Positions 47,423-60,535 of a DNA stretch of 64,000 bases are shown piece by piece. Positions within the stretch are counted from its first letter, which is position 1; the number at the start of each line of letters is the position of its first letter. A program made the position numbers and the translations under genes. This DNA comes from Puffinus mauretanicus (taxonomy: Eukaryota > Chordata > Aves > Procellariiformes > Procellariidae). The DNA lies in NCBI GenBank assembly GCA_023333565.1, contig JAJKFH010001563.1, positions 186,001 to 250,000 on the forward strand, written 5' to 3'. Below the pieces are notes generated by a model, which saw nothing but the letters and a program-made list of their open reading frames with translations, was not told the DNA's origin and did not search any database.

Positions 47423-49960
47423 AGCGCCTCATGCAAGCCCAGCTCCTCCTGATGCTCCTGATGAACTCCAGCCTGGAGCCGGGAACCCCAGGTAGGAGAG
47501 GGGCCCCACAGCACCCCCCTGCCCGGTGCTCCCCCCATCCCTCCTGGTGCTCCAGTGCCTGGGAGCCATCGGGCTCAGCTCCATCCCCGAGGCACGAAGG
47601 CAGCCGGGTCAGCCAAAACGCTGCGGGGCGGCAGGGCCAAAATAAACAGCTCACCGTACTGCGGCACAAACGCTCCCCCAGCTAGCAATTTGCTGTCACT
47701 CCTTTTGCGAAACAAAATCCCTTTTGGGCCAGAGAGGGATTTCAGGTGTCATTAAGGGCCACCTGGGCGGCTAAATAAAGCTCATTAACCCTTTGCACCC
47801 CACCAGCAGTGTCCCTGCGTGGGAGGAGGATGGCAGTTGCAGACTCCCAGCAATATGTGATATGACGATGCCGGTGCCAGGTCTGGCACGTGGTGGGATA
47901 ACCATGGCTTGTCTTCTCCAAGCTTGGAGGCAACCCTGCCTGCTTTGCAGGCAGCCCAGGGGATGAAGCACATGGCAGGGATGGAGGCTGGGGAAACATC
48001 TCGCTGCAGCAGTATCCGTGTTCCCCACCTCATGCCCCCAAGCAAAAAGGAGAGGTGGAGAAATGGCAAGAAGTAGGGAAAAGCTGGGGCAGAAGCCCAC
48101 CGCCGAGGCTGGGGGCTGTAGTGCAGGGCCAAGAGATGGGGGCTATGCCCTGCCTGAGTTGAGAAGTTTGGAAAAACACCCACCGGCTTGTTTTCTGCTG
48201 GAGGGAGAAAAAAAACAACCAAGTTCTCCTGAAAGATGAAGTGCGATTGTATCCGAGTTGGGGGGAAAGCAGGGCAACGCGGTGAGCGTGCTGACACATC
48301 TCCTTCCACGATGCTGGAGAGATGCCCCGGCCCTGCTCAGGGCCAGTACTGTTTACAGGCTCCTATTGTCTCTTTTTTTTCCTTTTGGGTTCCCCCCCTG
48401 CCCCCTCCAGTGTTATAGTTCAGAGTAAACAAAAGCAAGCAGCCTCTCACTCCAAACATTTCAGCCATCCCAAACTTTCTCCGGAGGGGGGCTGCCCATG
48501 GAATTTTCCTTGTCCAAAAGAATTTCGAAATGTTCCCGTTGCAGCCTGCTCTGACTGGAGGCCAAGACAGCTCCAAAATCCTTCGTGAAACACTCAAGCT
48601 GCCCTCTACACAGCCCTGGCTCCGGCCGCAGGCACCAAGGAGCAGCAGCCGCTGTGCCCCAAAATCCCCCCATGCACAGGGAAGCCCTCCAGCCTGGCAC
48701 GCTTAACGGAGGCACGTCCCAGCCTGTACAACCCCCCCAGCCCAGCCCATCACCTGAAGGGAGCCAGCAGGTCCTGGTGAGGCTGGATCTTGCTTTTTAT
48801 ATTTTAAGCTGCCACTAAGTTATTATTGCCCCGAGATGGTGATGCTGGTGCAAAGGGCTTGGGTGCGCCGGAGGGGTGCATGCCAAAGCACATGGTACTT
48901 CCATTTGCAGGCATCTCCAGTCCACCATCCGGGGAGTGGAGGGCAAAGCGGCCGCCAGCGCTCCTCCTCGGAGCGATCAGTGGCACCCTGGGCACCGGGA
49001 AGGCAGTCTGCAGCAATCATGCCTGCTCGGTGCTGCCTGTGCACCACCTGGGCAGATGGAAGCGGGAGGGGATGGTGTGCTGCATCCATCCCTGGGGATG
49101 GAGCGGGGGGCACAGTGCCATCCCCAGCACGTCCCTGGGACATGGCGTGTGGCAGGAGGAAATGTCCTCCAGGATGAGCCGTGGCAATGGGTGCCACCCA
49201 AAGGTGCTGCTCCTCCCCAGCCCACATCACAGAGTCAGGGTGCGCACCCCTGTCCCAGAAGAGGTGGGAGTCCAACGTGGGCAAGCAGAGACCCCCAACA
49301 GCTCCCTCAGCTCCAGCCAGGCACAGATGTGATGTGGGACCCTGGTGTCGGGGTGCCAGCGCTGCTCAGCCCACCAGCAATGGGGGCTTCAGGGTGGCCC
49401 CTGAAACAACCAGAGGGATGAAAGCCCAGCCAAAAGCCCCATAAGAAAGCCAGCAGTCATGGGAAGAAGCACCCGAAGCCCAGCCCAGCATGGATTTGGC
49501 TGTCAACACAAGCTATTGTGGTGGCCTGGCACATTGATGTCCCCTGCTCGCGTTCCCGAACGGTCCCCGGATGGGTGTCACCAGGTAGGTGGTCCTGCAG
49601 CCTGACACACCCAGACACGCTGGAGAGCCCCCACACGCAGATTTTGGGGGCTGCAACCCCTTGATGCACCCATGCTGTCACCCCAGGAAGGCAAAACCTT
49701 GCTGGTACCCACTGCATCCCCCCTGCATCACCCTGCCCTGGTGGGTGCAGAGCCCCGTACCACCACAGCAGCTCTGGCTGGGGGGGGAAGATACCTCAGC
49801 TCCACGCCGGATGGGGGTCTTGCCGTGGGACAGGGCTCGCCAGGTGCCCCCGCTGCCTCTGCACCATCTCCCCGCGCTGCCTTGCTGGGCTCTCCTCCTC
49901 TGCGGAGGCTGCTCGGCGGCTTGGCGTGGGAGCGGTCCTACCCCCCCTCCCAGCAGCCCC
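47423..49960. other. Noncoding interval, nothing firmly recognised
   Basis: No exon set was recognised. An AT-rich stretch TTTTTATATTTTAAG at about 48791-48806 stands out in GC-rich DNA. Confidence 0.4.
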
Positions 49961-49966
49961 CTCCCC

Positions 49967-50030
49967 TATAAAGAGGCCAGGCAGTGGCTGTGCGGGGAGC
50001 AGAGCCTCCGACACAGCAGATGGGGTCTGT
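49967..50030 (+). promoter_or_regulatory. Candidate TATA promoter with short first exon and GTAAGT donor
   Basis: TATAAAG at 49967-49973 follows a C-rich proximal region. About 30 bp further, a short leader leads to ATG at 50020 and then a consensus donor GTAAGT at 50029-50034. Together this looks like a TATA-driven first exon of about 30 nt. No matching downstream exons were found on the plus strand, so this may be a noncoding transcript, an alternative first exon, or chance. Confidence 0.3.
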
Positions 50031-50034
50031 AAGT

Positions 50035-53000
50035 CGAGGCTCCCCCAGGTGTGTTTGCCTTGGCCGGGGCTCAAGCCCGTCTAATTAGAGCTATAGAAAA
50101 CATATATTAAAAAAAACGAGGGGGGAAAAATAATCCTCTCCCCCGCGCTGGGGCCCAGGGCTTGGCCGGGGTTTCTCGGCAGGCCAAGCGCAGGCGATAC
50201 AGGCTCTGCTGGCAGCAGCCCGGGGAGGGAGGGGTGTTTGTGGATATTAAAACACAGTCGTAAAGGAGAATAAAAGGGCAGCCTTGTTTCGGAACAAGTC
50301 TCTGAGGCTTTCCCCTCTCCCGGCATGCTCGGCACCTGGTCGGCAGCGCAAGCAGCTCCCCCTTTCCACAGCACCCCCCCCCAGCCACCCCCAGCTCGCC
50401 CAAGGACCGGGGTGCTGCAGCCCTCACGGGGTGAAGCCCAGCACCTTTGGGTGGGAGCATGATTTGGGAGGGCCCCCCTCTGCAGCCACCCGCACTGGGT
50501 TAAAATTACAGCTGGCGCTTCTGGAAAACCCACCCCTGCACATCCCTTCCTCCACGCCTCCGCAGCTCCCTGCCTTCCCCTGCCCGCTGCCCTGCCTGCG
50601 TGCAGGCAAGGCTGCCCGGCCCCAGCTGCTTGGTGGGGGGGAGCAGCCACATGGCAGCACCACCGGTATTTCACTGCCTGGCCTCTCCCTGCCTCCCCGC
50701 CGGAGGCAGAACAAGCTGGACGGTGTTTTGGCCGAGGTTTAAAATTAGCCCCGGGCACCTATCACCCCCCGGTGTCTGCACAGAGGAAGGGGCCATGGCA
50801 GGGTCCCATGCGGCTCCCTGGCACCTTCGGGTCTCCCCCCATTCCCAGGGACCCACAAACCTCTGCAGAAACCCTCTCCTTGCAACATTTCCCCAAAACC
50901 ATCCCTGAAGCGGGATGCTGGCCCACCGCAGCATCTCCTCTGCCTCCATGCTGCCATGCCCAGCTCTGAAAAGTCACACCAGGAGGTTGGGGAGCAGCCG
51001 CAGGCATCAGCCCAGCAAAGGTGGCCCTGACCGGGCCCCACCTGCTCGGCCAGAGATGCCCAGCGCCCATCTGGCTTCACCACTGCCCTCTGCCCCCTCC
51101 CCAGGGCAGCAAGAAGGGGACAGTGGGCTGCAAGCCCAGAAGCCCCCCCATCCATCCCTGCCCCCATCCCTGTCCCTTTTCCCTGTTAGCATCCCAAAAG
51201 TGCAGGCTCACCGAGCCCCCCGTCCCCCCGGCTCACAGGGATCCCGGGCACACCCCGTCCCCAGCCACAGCCCAAATGACTAACGCCCCGGCAAGCGAGC
51301 CGGGTGCCGTCGGGGCGAGCAGAGCCTGTCCCTTGGCCGCGCTCCCTCCCCACGGCGGTGAAATCACGTCTGGAGAAGGCATGGGGAGGGAGCTGCCGGC
51401 CCCCCCCACTGCTTCCCAGCGAGGATGCTCGCTCCCTGCCCGCTGGCCAGCCGGCCGGCCCCGCTCTGCAAACCCCGTATCCCAAAAGAGGGATGCTCCA
51501 AGCACGCAGCCTGCAACAGAACCGCACATCTCATCTCCTCCTCCTCGCTCCAGACCCCATAGCAGCATCCCAGCCACGGAAACAGCTGCGGGATGCGGAA
51601 ACGCGGCAGCAAGCCCCAGGCAGTCGTGAAAACGCTCCCGGGGAGCGGGCAGGAACCTCTAACCTCCCTCTAACCTCTCTCATAGCAGCGCAACTGTGCC
51701 AGAGCCTGGGGGGTGGAACTGGGGGTGGAGAGGGGCCCGCTGACACCCTCTACAGCAGAACAAACTGGCTGCACTTCATGGAAGAAGCTGGCAGCTCCTG
51801 CGGGCTGGAAACACCCCTGGGCAGCACCAGAGGGGATGGTGAGGGATGGGCCACCACTACTTGCCTCCGACCTGGCACGCGGCACGCGCCGGCTGCGACG
51901 GGGGTGACTAATGCGGCTCTTTAAACGCCTCCGCCGGCACGGGAGTGTGGCTCCGGGTTAGGCTTTAATTATCTGCCTTCCTCCGCAGTCCGCGCTCTCC
52001 TCTTGCTGAACCGCTGCGGGGACCCTGGGGACGGCATCCGTCCCCTCCCCGGCTGGGGCTGCTGGCACCGAACGAGCGGGGCCGCAGCAGGGAGCTGGCC
52101 AGGAGCACGCCGAGGCTGCAGCTGGGGGCTATAAAAAGCATGGCTGCGGTATGCAGCGAGGCACTGAGAGGGGAATAAAATCAAATCAGGTGGTGGATGA
52201 GTCGGGCGCTCGTTTCTGCACCAGGGCTGGCCCCAGTGCTGCTCCCCACCATCTCTTCTCCGATCCCTGCCCAGCCGACAGCCCAGTGAGGCTGGGGCAG
52301 AGCAGGGAGCTGAGATTCGGCAAAGGATGGAGAACGCAGGGCTGGGTCGCAGGCAATAGAGGGAGTCAAGGCTGGGGGAACAATCGCTGGCTCCAGTACA
52401 AGGGGTTCTGCCCGGGATGGAGGCAACGCAGCCACCCCTTACCCGGCCCAGAGACACCGGATCCGGGCACACAGCCTCCTGGCAGCTTGCACCGGAGGAT
52501 TAACCGTGCCCTGATTTACGCCCAGAGGTGCCTTTGCTGGGAGGGGGATGGCACACCGACAGCGAGAGCGGGAGCCCCACCATTGCCCAGCAACCCAGTC
52601 CTGGTGGGGACCTCACGCAGAGGGGTCAGCAACGGCACAAGCTGGGGACAGACAGGGCTCCCCTTGGGCTGGCGGGAGCTCCCCACTCAGGGACACGCCG
52701 TGTTTGCACAAGCCTGAGCGAGGGAAGGTCAGATTAATTTTAAACCTGAATAAACAAGGAGAGAAGGCAATGCCAGAGCTCGCCCTTCCAGGCGGGGATG
52801 CCCAGCAGCAGGGCACAGCACCCGCGGCTCGGCCGTGCCCAGCCTGGGTACCAGCGGGGCTCAGCCCCAGGGCTCACATCGCCCCAGGAGAGCCGGGACA
52901 GATCCAAATCCCAAATCCCACCCCCGGGGGCCTCCCTTTTCCACAAGGAGCTCCCGCTGAGTCAGTGCTGGCAGCGGGGACAGCGGCTCCTGCTTGCCTT

Positions 53001-53105
53001 TGCAAAACCACGCCAGCCTCCACGGGGAAGTACCCACCCCAGGACCCTCGTCCCACCAGGAACAGCACCGGGGCTCGCCTGTCCCCCAGCCACGGTGCAT
53101 AATGC
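50035..53105. other. GC-rich noncoding interval
   Basis: No exon set was recognised. A second TATA-like run, TATAAAAA, lies at 52130-52137 with an AATAAA at 52174-52179. On its own it is weak evidence for a promoter. Confidence 0.4.
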
Positions 53106-53119
53106 AGTCTTGGGAAACA

Positions 53120-53400
53120 AACAGGAGGAACAAAAAAAAAATAATAAAATTGTTTGTGGGTCAAGAGGAAAATGGAAAAAAAAAAAAGTTTGTGTTTTTC
53201 GTGCCAAAAGGAAAATGAAAACCAAAACATTTTGTTCTAAATGATAGGCCTTGTTTAGTTTTCAGTGGTTTTACTTTTTTAAAATGGTTTGAGTTAAATC
53301 GAGCTAATTTTGGCTTCCAAACATTACCTTGGGGCGGGGAATAAAATAAAATTTAAAAAAAAATAAAATCAAAACATCTCATTTGGAAAATGTCAGAGCA
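53120..53400. other. A/T-rich block in GC-rich DNA
   Basis: Several poly(A) runs of 9-12 bases, TTTAAAA motifs and repeated AATAAAAT make about 280 bp of very AT-rich sequence between GC-rich flanks. It has no coding potential. It could be a decayed retroposon tail or matrix-attachment-type DNA; neither is shown. Confidence 0.5.
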
Positions 53401-56400
53401 AAACGCCACGGCTTTTCCAGCTCTGGGAGAGCCACAGCCGGGCGCTGAACCCAGCCTCAGCTCACAACTTGTGACAGCCTCCCCGAGGCAGCCTTTTCTT
53501 CCAGAAAATAAAGCAGCTGTTGTGCCGATGGACGGCCAGGAGGGCTCATGCCCTGGTGACCGGCTCCCATCGAGGATGTCCCCTCCACCCGTGCCGGTCC
53601 CCGGGACCTGCCAGGGCATGGAGAGACCCCACCGCAGCCGGCAGCCATGCGCGTGAGCCGAATCTGAGCCGAGCCGCTCTCCAAAACTCCTCTTTAAATG
53701 TCTTTTCTATTAGGTCAGCATTCCTGCGTCGCCCGGGGAAGGTGGTTACGGCCGGCAGCCCGGCACACAGGCTCCTCGGTGCTGGCTGCTGGCTCTCCAT
53801 CAGCAAGCAGCCTGCCCACGCTATTAAATTACTGAGAAAAATGGATCATTTCACCAAAAATTAGGTGCAGGAAACTCTCGCGCGGTGGCAAGGCAAGCTG
53901 GTAATTGGAAATTCACAGAGCCGGCCACAAAAGCTGCCTCCGGCTCCGCTCCACCCTCCTCTGGTTGCGGCGAGGGATGGTGGAGAGGCATTTGCTGCCA
54001 TCCCCAGAACGCCGCTGCCGATGGAGATGCAGCGGCCACGTTGCCAGCAGCGCTGCTGAGGTTCCCTGTGTGCCCCAGAAGGGCTAAATGCTGCTGCACG
54101 GTCCCTCCGCTCTTGGTGGACAGGGAAAATAAGTGAAAAAAAGCCCTCAAGGACCTTTCCAGGCACTGGAGGAAGAAAATCCTCTGTGCACGGCCGGACC
54201 CGCTCACCATTAAGCACACTGCTGGGGACATGTCTCATGGGAACGTTGGCTGCGGACGCAGCAGGACACGCTGCCCCAGCACCCATCTTGCGCTTCCAGC
54301 TGCACCCCAGGGTTGGAAACCGAGAGGACCTTCCCCACGAACCTTGCCTCGCTTATATCCTTAACCCATCCCAGGCGCAGCATAAGCACCGCTGCCGCTC
54401 CATCCGAGCCCAGGCATCTCAGCATCCTCCTCCCGGATCGCTCTGAGTCCAAACCTCAGCACCTCGCCGGCCAAGCAGAGCCATCCGAGGCATCTCCAGG
54501 GCAAACCGCCCGGCTGTCGGAGCTGCCAGAGAGCCCGGCGCGTATCTGCAGCCTCTGGTTGGGAAAGAGGGATGGGGGTGTGCAGCAGACCAAGAGCTGT
54601 GTCAACAGGATGCTCCCAGAGACGGGTCCCTCCGGAGTTCACACCAGCTGCTCCCCGTGCGGTCACAGGCACCCAGGGGGGCCACATCCTGCTCCCTGCG
54701 TGCACCACCTGCCCCCAGCACTGCAGGGAGGGGGGAACAGAGCAGCTGGGGAGCCCGAGACACCAAATTGTTTTTTCGGTGCTGGGGGTACAAGGACCCC
54801 AGACACAGCCCCGGCTGGAGAGGAAGAATGGAGCTGGGTATAGGATTGGGAATGCCGAGGGAAAAGGGACGATTCCCTGGGTGCAGCCACGTTCCAGCCA
54901 TAAAGCTGCAAAATTCAAAGCCGGGATGGGGTGGACCAGCCTCAAAGGAGCTACAAAACAGCCCCCTGAGAGCCTCGCAGGAGCTAAAAAAATCAAAAGC
55001 AGCCGAAGCACTGAGGAACCCCCCGGGGTTGCGTGTTGGCCTTTGCAAGACAAGGATGGAGCAATAGCTGGTCGGGTCCACCAGCTCCTCCTAAGCCTTG
55101 AGGCCTCAGGCGAAACTCATGGAAAGCAAAGGAAAGGCTCCCTGCAGACCTTCCCAGGGGTTGGGGGCTGGCCCCAGCCCTGCAAGAAAGTCTGGGGAGA
55201 TGCCAGCTGGCCCGGGCACCCTGCGTGACAGCGGCTTTTGCAAAGCCAAGCCGGGCCACCGCAGCCAAGCCATCCCCAGGGACCTTTGCAGGGCTGTTGC
55301 AGCACAGCTGTCGCGAGCTCTGTCGCAACACTGGCACGGCGCTGGGCCGGCCTGCGATGCAGACCCCGCATGATGGCACTTTTTGGTTTTTCCTAGCTAC
55401 TTTTGCAGGAAGGTGAGAGCTGAATCATGCCTTTCACGGTGTTATTGAATTCAAGAAGCACTGATGCCCACGTCAACCTTGATTAAAGAGGGGGTGGAGG
55501 TCCCTGGCTCCATCTGTGGCTATCGGTCCGGCCAGGATGAAGCGCACGGGATTTTTGGTCCCAAAGGAAGGGGCTGGTGAAAGCACAGGAAGGCGAAGGA
55601 AACAGCTGGACGGGCATCGCCGCGCCAGCACGCAGGGACGTGCTCCAGGGATGCCGTGCCTGCCCCATTGCCTCCTACGTGCTCTTTTGCGGGGACATCC
55701 ACACCCTTTAGGGCTGCCAGCAGGATGGCAGGCGGCAGCCCTGAGCCCTGTTAGCAGCTCCCCAAGGTGGGACGGGATGCAGGGGCAGTCCCTTTCTGCC
55801 GAAGTCAGAAGACCCTCCCTAAGCTGCCACAGAGATGATGCTCCCCCAAAGCTGACAGCTTCTCCTATCCCCTCTTCCCCTCAGTGCGTCTTTTCAACAA
55901 GACTCGGCACCCCTTGTTTTGACTTTAGGAGGTGGGGTAAACCAGAAGATGCTCAAATGACCTTCTTTCCACCATCAGGATTTCATTAGAGGAAGGAGCC
56001 CTAAATTTTCCACCTCTCCCTATAAGGCAATCTCTGCGGGTCTGTAACCATTTTTACTAGGCTGTTTCTATTTTGGCCATCTCCATATTGAGAGGAGGGG
56101 ACCAGAGCTGAGCAGCCTCTGGGGAGCCCCAGGTTGATTTCCAAAATGCTTTCAGCATCTTCTCCTCTCCTGGTTGATGCACGGTCCTACCTGTGGTCTG
56201 CTTGCCATCACCACTTGCACAGGCCAGCCCCACATCCGACCATGACAGGTCTCACCTGCAGTCCCTCCAGCCTGCTTGTCCTCTCCAAAAGCAACTTCAA
56301 GAAACATGTACAAGCAGGGCACCGGTGGATGTGACCTTTCCCTGGCTGACCCTTCCAAAATCCCTCATAAGCTTTTTCAGCAAGGACCAAACCCTGCTGG

Positions 56401-59395
56401 ACCAAGTCTAAGCTCCACTGGTCAGATGTGACCACAGCGCACGGTCCTGGTGGGGTGGAGGTGAATCAGGTCTTGAAAAACTTCTTGTCCTTCTTCTCCT
56501 GGACCTCTCCCACCACAAACACCAGAGGAGGAGGAGATGTTTGCCAGTTTTTTTTCCATGTCCCAGACTCATACCACTGGGAAAAAGGAAGAATCACACC
56601 TTTCAGCCCAGCCCTCCGCCTGTACCGGAGAGCCTGGCACATGCTTCTGGGGCTGTGGGTGCTGTGACTGTCCAAAGGAGCCTGAAGCTCACCCTGTCCC
56701 ATTCCCCACACCCGTGCCAGGGTGATTCAGAGACCTGGGAAGCAGCCAGACTCAAGAGATAATTCCTATTAACACGCTGATCTCTGACACTGCAAACCTG
56801 CTTCTAATTTCCAAAGGAATTTTCCTTTTCCATGGAAATGGTCCATGGGAATCTGGGTGTTGGAGAAGACGACTCAACCACAACGGCAAGGCATCTGCAC
56901 CCTTCCCCACCTTCACAGCCTGGATGGGAGGAGAAAACCATCACCGGGAGGTGCAGAGAGATTTGCTTGTAGGAACAGGTCATAAGGTCATTACATCCCC
57001 GGCCGGAGAGATTTGGTGATTTTCACACATGCGATGCTTTCATAACCACAGGAACACTTAGAAAAACCAAAAGCTCTCTAAACATCCCAGCGAGTCACCC
57101 CAGACATCCCAGGGCTAATTCCTGATGCTGGCTTTGTATCAGCATCCCAAATGCTGGCAAGGCCCTGGCACAACGCCTGTAGGGAAGAGCTCCCATCCCA
57201 TTCAAGCTCCATCCTTGGCTCCATCTTCAGCAGGGGCAGAGCCACCCTCTCCCACGCCTGAACAAGAAGAGGGGAAACAAGCTGGGAGAGGTGCTGAAAT
57301 TTTCCGAAGGCAGAAAAGCAGAGCCGCAAGCCGGCACCTGCCCCCTCCTGAAGGAAGCATCTCACGAGGGGTTTTCCTCCAGAGCCAAACCCGTGGGAGA
57401 AGAGGAGGCAAGAATGCTTCGGCTTGTTTAACCTAACGAGGAAGCTATAAATACAGCAGGGTAAACACCGGAGAGGGAGAAGAGGTCTTGAACTAAAAGC
57501 ACAATGTTGGCACAAACCCACAGGGGAATAAGCTCTCCAGGAACGCATTCGGCAGGAAACCGGAGGGAGGTTGAGCCCTGTGTGAGCAGGAAGAGTCTGG
57601 AGTCGCCTTTGAACAAGAGCGGAGCGGAAAGAGAGGGTTTGAACCGAGTGCTCAGCTAGTTCGTGGCAGGTGAGGGTGCCACGCACTGTCACCGTCTGTG
57701 GGGGTTTCCCCACTCAGAATGGTCCAGGCGAGCCGGGGGAGAAGGGTAGGGGAGGCAGGGTACCTGCAGGCTGGGGGATGCAGCTGGGCTGCCTGGGTGC
57801 CCACCCAGCATGACGGCCTCTGATAAACCCAGCAGCTGCAAAAGGAAACTGCCACTGCTGCCACGATGAAGACGGCGGGGAGACTCGCCACGCCATGAGT
57901 CATTCATTCATCCTTCACAAACAGGGCCCACACTCAGCCAAGCATCCTCCTCCCCCCGCCACTGGGACAGCTCTGGGATGGGGAAAAAGTGGCTTATCAG
58001 ATATAATCAAGTCAAGTTTTCCCCTCCCTGCGAGGTTCCTGTTCGTGGAGCAGGAGGCAGGGCAAAACTGGAGCTGCTCTTCTCCCAGCTTCCTGCAGGC
58101 AGTCTCTGCCTTCAGCTGCACCCCCCAGGGACCCCTCCCCACCACCCGACTGCACCACACATCCCCTGTTCACCCACTGCTGGTGACATCCAGCCCTGCG
58201 CAGAACCCCGCTGTCACCGCTCAGCCCCTGTCCCCTGACTCCCGTCCCACTTTGGCTGCCAAGGTCAGTTCGCAGCTCTCTAGAGAGGAGATAAGGCCTC
58301 TTTCACCCCCCAAAAAAAAGGCCAGGTTGGTGGAACAGAGGGTGCATAGGTGCTGGGAGGACATCATGGCCATATCCCATCCCTGTCCCTGCCCCAGGAG
58401 GGACCTCCGCCAGCTTGCAGCTCCCCGTGAGTCTCCTCTGCCCCGTGCCAGGCTGGGATGCCGTGGGCTCCGTGCAGCCCCGTGCGTAACCACGCTGCGA
58501 CCTGCCCTCCTACAAACAGGCAGAGAGCAAACACCCCACCTCCTCCTGCAAATGTGGCGGCCAGACGTGGCTGCAGCCTGCAAGGAGCAGGCATCTCCCT
58601 GCACCCGAGGTGCTTGGCCAGCCCTGGGTGGCTCGTCACCGGCTACGCCACCAACGCCGGTCGGTCCAACACTGGCTCAGGCACAGCAACGTGTCCGTGA
58701 GTTGCTGCAGCTCTGGGTTTCTCCCCTGGAGACCAGGCACAAGGAAAATGCGATTTCCAAGGCACCCCCAGGCCCTGTCACACTGAGGTCTCGGTTTGCT
58801 GACAGCAATGTCCGAGCCAAGCTCAGCCCCGTGGTCCCCTCTGACACCCTTCACCAGCCTGGAGCCAGAGCTCGGGGGGGACCTGGGGGGTGACACAGCT
58901 AGCCTGCGAGGGTGGCAGTGGGCACAGCCCGGGGCTGGGCACCCGCAAGGGCTGCCAGAGGACGGAGAAGTCGTGACTGAGACAGCGTCCCGGGGCAAGG
59001 AGGGACAAGGCAGGCAGCGAGCCCTGCCAGTGCCCGCGCATGGGAAAGCGCCTCTATCCGCGCCTCTCGTAATTGGGAGCAGCTTTTCCCTCCCCGGACC
59101 CCCCAGGAGAAGAGGGGGCCCTGCCAGGGGGACGCTTTGCCTGGTGGTGTTCCAGGCTTTCTCCAGAAAACTCCCCCTCGGAGACGGGGAGGGGGAAACT
59201 CAATATTCGGGGGGAGGCCAGGAAGGCTGGGGAAGGGGCCCAAAGTTCCCACTCCGGGAACTCCGTCCATCCCCGAGCATCTCCCAACACGGCGGAGGCG
59301 CGCCGGACGGAGGAGGGGGAGCAGCACCGGGTACCCCCAGACAGGCGGGGGGAAGCGGGTGGGCGAGTCCCTGCCAGCCACTTTGCGAGGGGACA
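53401..59395. other. Noncoding interval with one long unassigned frame
   Basis: No known gene was recognised. One plus-strand frame at 57895-58893 runs 332 codons without a stop and has a Lys/Arg patch (PPKKKARL), but no recognised domain. Frames this long occur by chance or as shadows elsewhere in the window, so it is not called as a gene. Confidence 0.35.
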
Positions 59396-59399
59396 CCCC

Positions 59400-60060
59400 C
59401 CCAAAAACTTTCCCCGTACGAGCAGCAAACAGCCGGGGGAGCCGCCTGCCTGCGCGGCGCCGGCAGCCTGCCCGAAGCCCGGCGCCCCTCACCGCGGCGT
59501 CGGGGCGGCGGCGAGCCGTTCCCCTCGGGGTGGGGGTGGGGGGGGCGGGGAGGGTTTCCTACCTTCCTGCGTGGCGACGCGGCTATGTCTCCATGGCGCT
59601 CGGCGGAGCGGGGCCGGGGCCGGGAGCAGGAGCGGGGCCGGCGGCGGGGAGCCCGCGCCGGGCTGGCTGGGGCCGGGAGCGCGGGCGGTGCGAAGCCGCC
59701 GGGGACGCCGCCGCCGCTCCATTGGAGCAGGGCGCTGCCAATCTGCCGCCGCCGACCCGGCACGCTTCCTGTCTGCGAGCCGCCCCCCGGACCCGGGCCG
59801 GCCCCCCGCCGGCTCCCCGCGCCCCCCCCCGGGCTGCGCAGTCCCCCCCGGGGCTCGCCGTCCCTCTCCGCCCGGGGCGCAGAGCTCGGCATCCCCCCGG
59901 GGCGCGCTGGTGCACGGTGCCCCCCGGAGCACGGGGCCCCCCTCGGGGGTGCAGGGACGCCCCCCCCGGGGTGCACAGCCCTCCCCGGTGTCCTCGGGGG
60001 GCTGCACCTGCGCTCGCCGACCCTGCCTGCCGCATTTCCAGCGTCCCGGAGGAATTGAGG
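59400..60060 (-). promoter_or_regulatory. CpG island with candidate IL11RA noncoding first exon
   Basis: This is the densest CpG stretch of the window, with many CGCC, GCGC and CCGG sites. On the minus strand a leader containing a tiny upstream frame (ATG GAG ACA TAG) ends in CAGGAAG followed by a donor GTAGG at 59562-59561, so an exon could end at 59563. IL11RA lies next on this strand and its first coding exon begins at an acceptor, so a 5' UTR exon here with an intron of about 18.6 kb is possible. The link is inference. A promoter for an unseen plus-strand gene is the alternative. Part of the island (59880-60000) is a CCCCCCGGGG-type low-complexity repeat. Confidence 0.45.
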
Positions 60061-60535
60061 CAGGCAAGTCCTGCCTGTGACTCAGTTTCCCTTGCCCCTG
60101 GGAGGGGCATTTCTTTGGGGTTTATTTTTATAGTGGTTTATTTGATGGGGAACGCGTAGGGTGAAACCTGGCCCCAGGGCTTGTGTCCTCATGGATTCCT
60201 ACTCACGGCTTTCAAAGCGTGTTTGCGTGCCCCTTTTGCAGCACCCTCCATTGCCCTCTCTGCTTTCCCTTGGGAATGGGTTTGTTTTGCAATTCTATCA
60301 CAGTGAAAATTTTCAGGAGGAAAAAAACAGGTTGAAACTCTGCAATGGCAAACCAGCTGGGTCTCCTCCCCTGGCACCTGGGGCCGAGCGTGGTATGGGG
60401 TCACCCCAGGACACGCTGGAGACCCCAGGTGATGCCGTCGGGGCTGGCGGTGCGGGAGCCATGGGACTCACCCAGTGTTTCCCTCTCCGTCTGGGCACGG
60501 CGCCTGTACAGAGATAAGGGCCACGTGCCCTGGGT

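Noticed and set aside
57714..57907. Minus-strand hydrophobic stretch VASLPAVFIVAAVAVSFCSC
   Set aside because: A single membrane-like segment without flanking exons or a consistent frame; judged chance.
58796..60159. Plus-strand frames of 335-420 codons over the CpG island
   Set aside because: Several frames are open at once because stops are rare in very GC-rich, low-complexity DNA. The products are Pro/Gly/Arg-rich with no domain.
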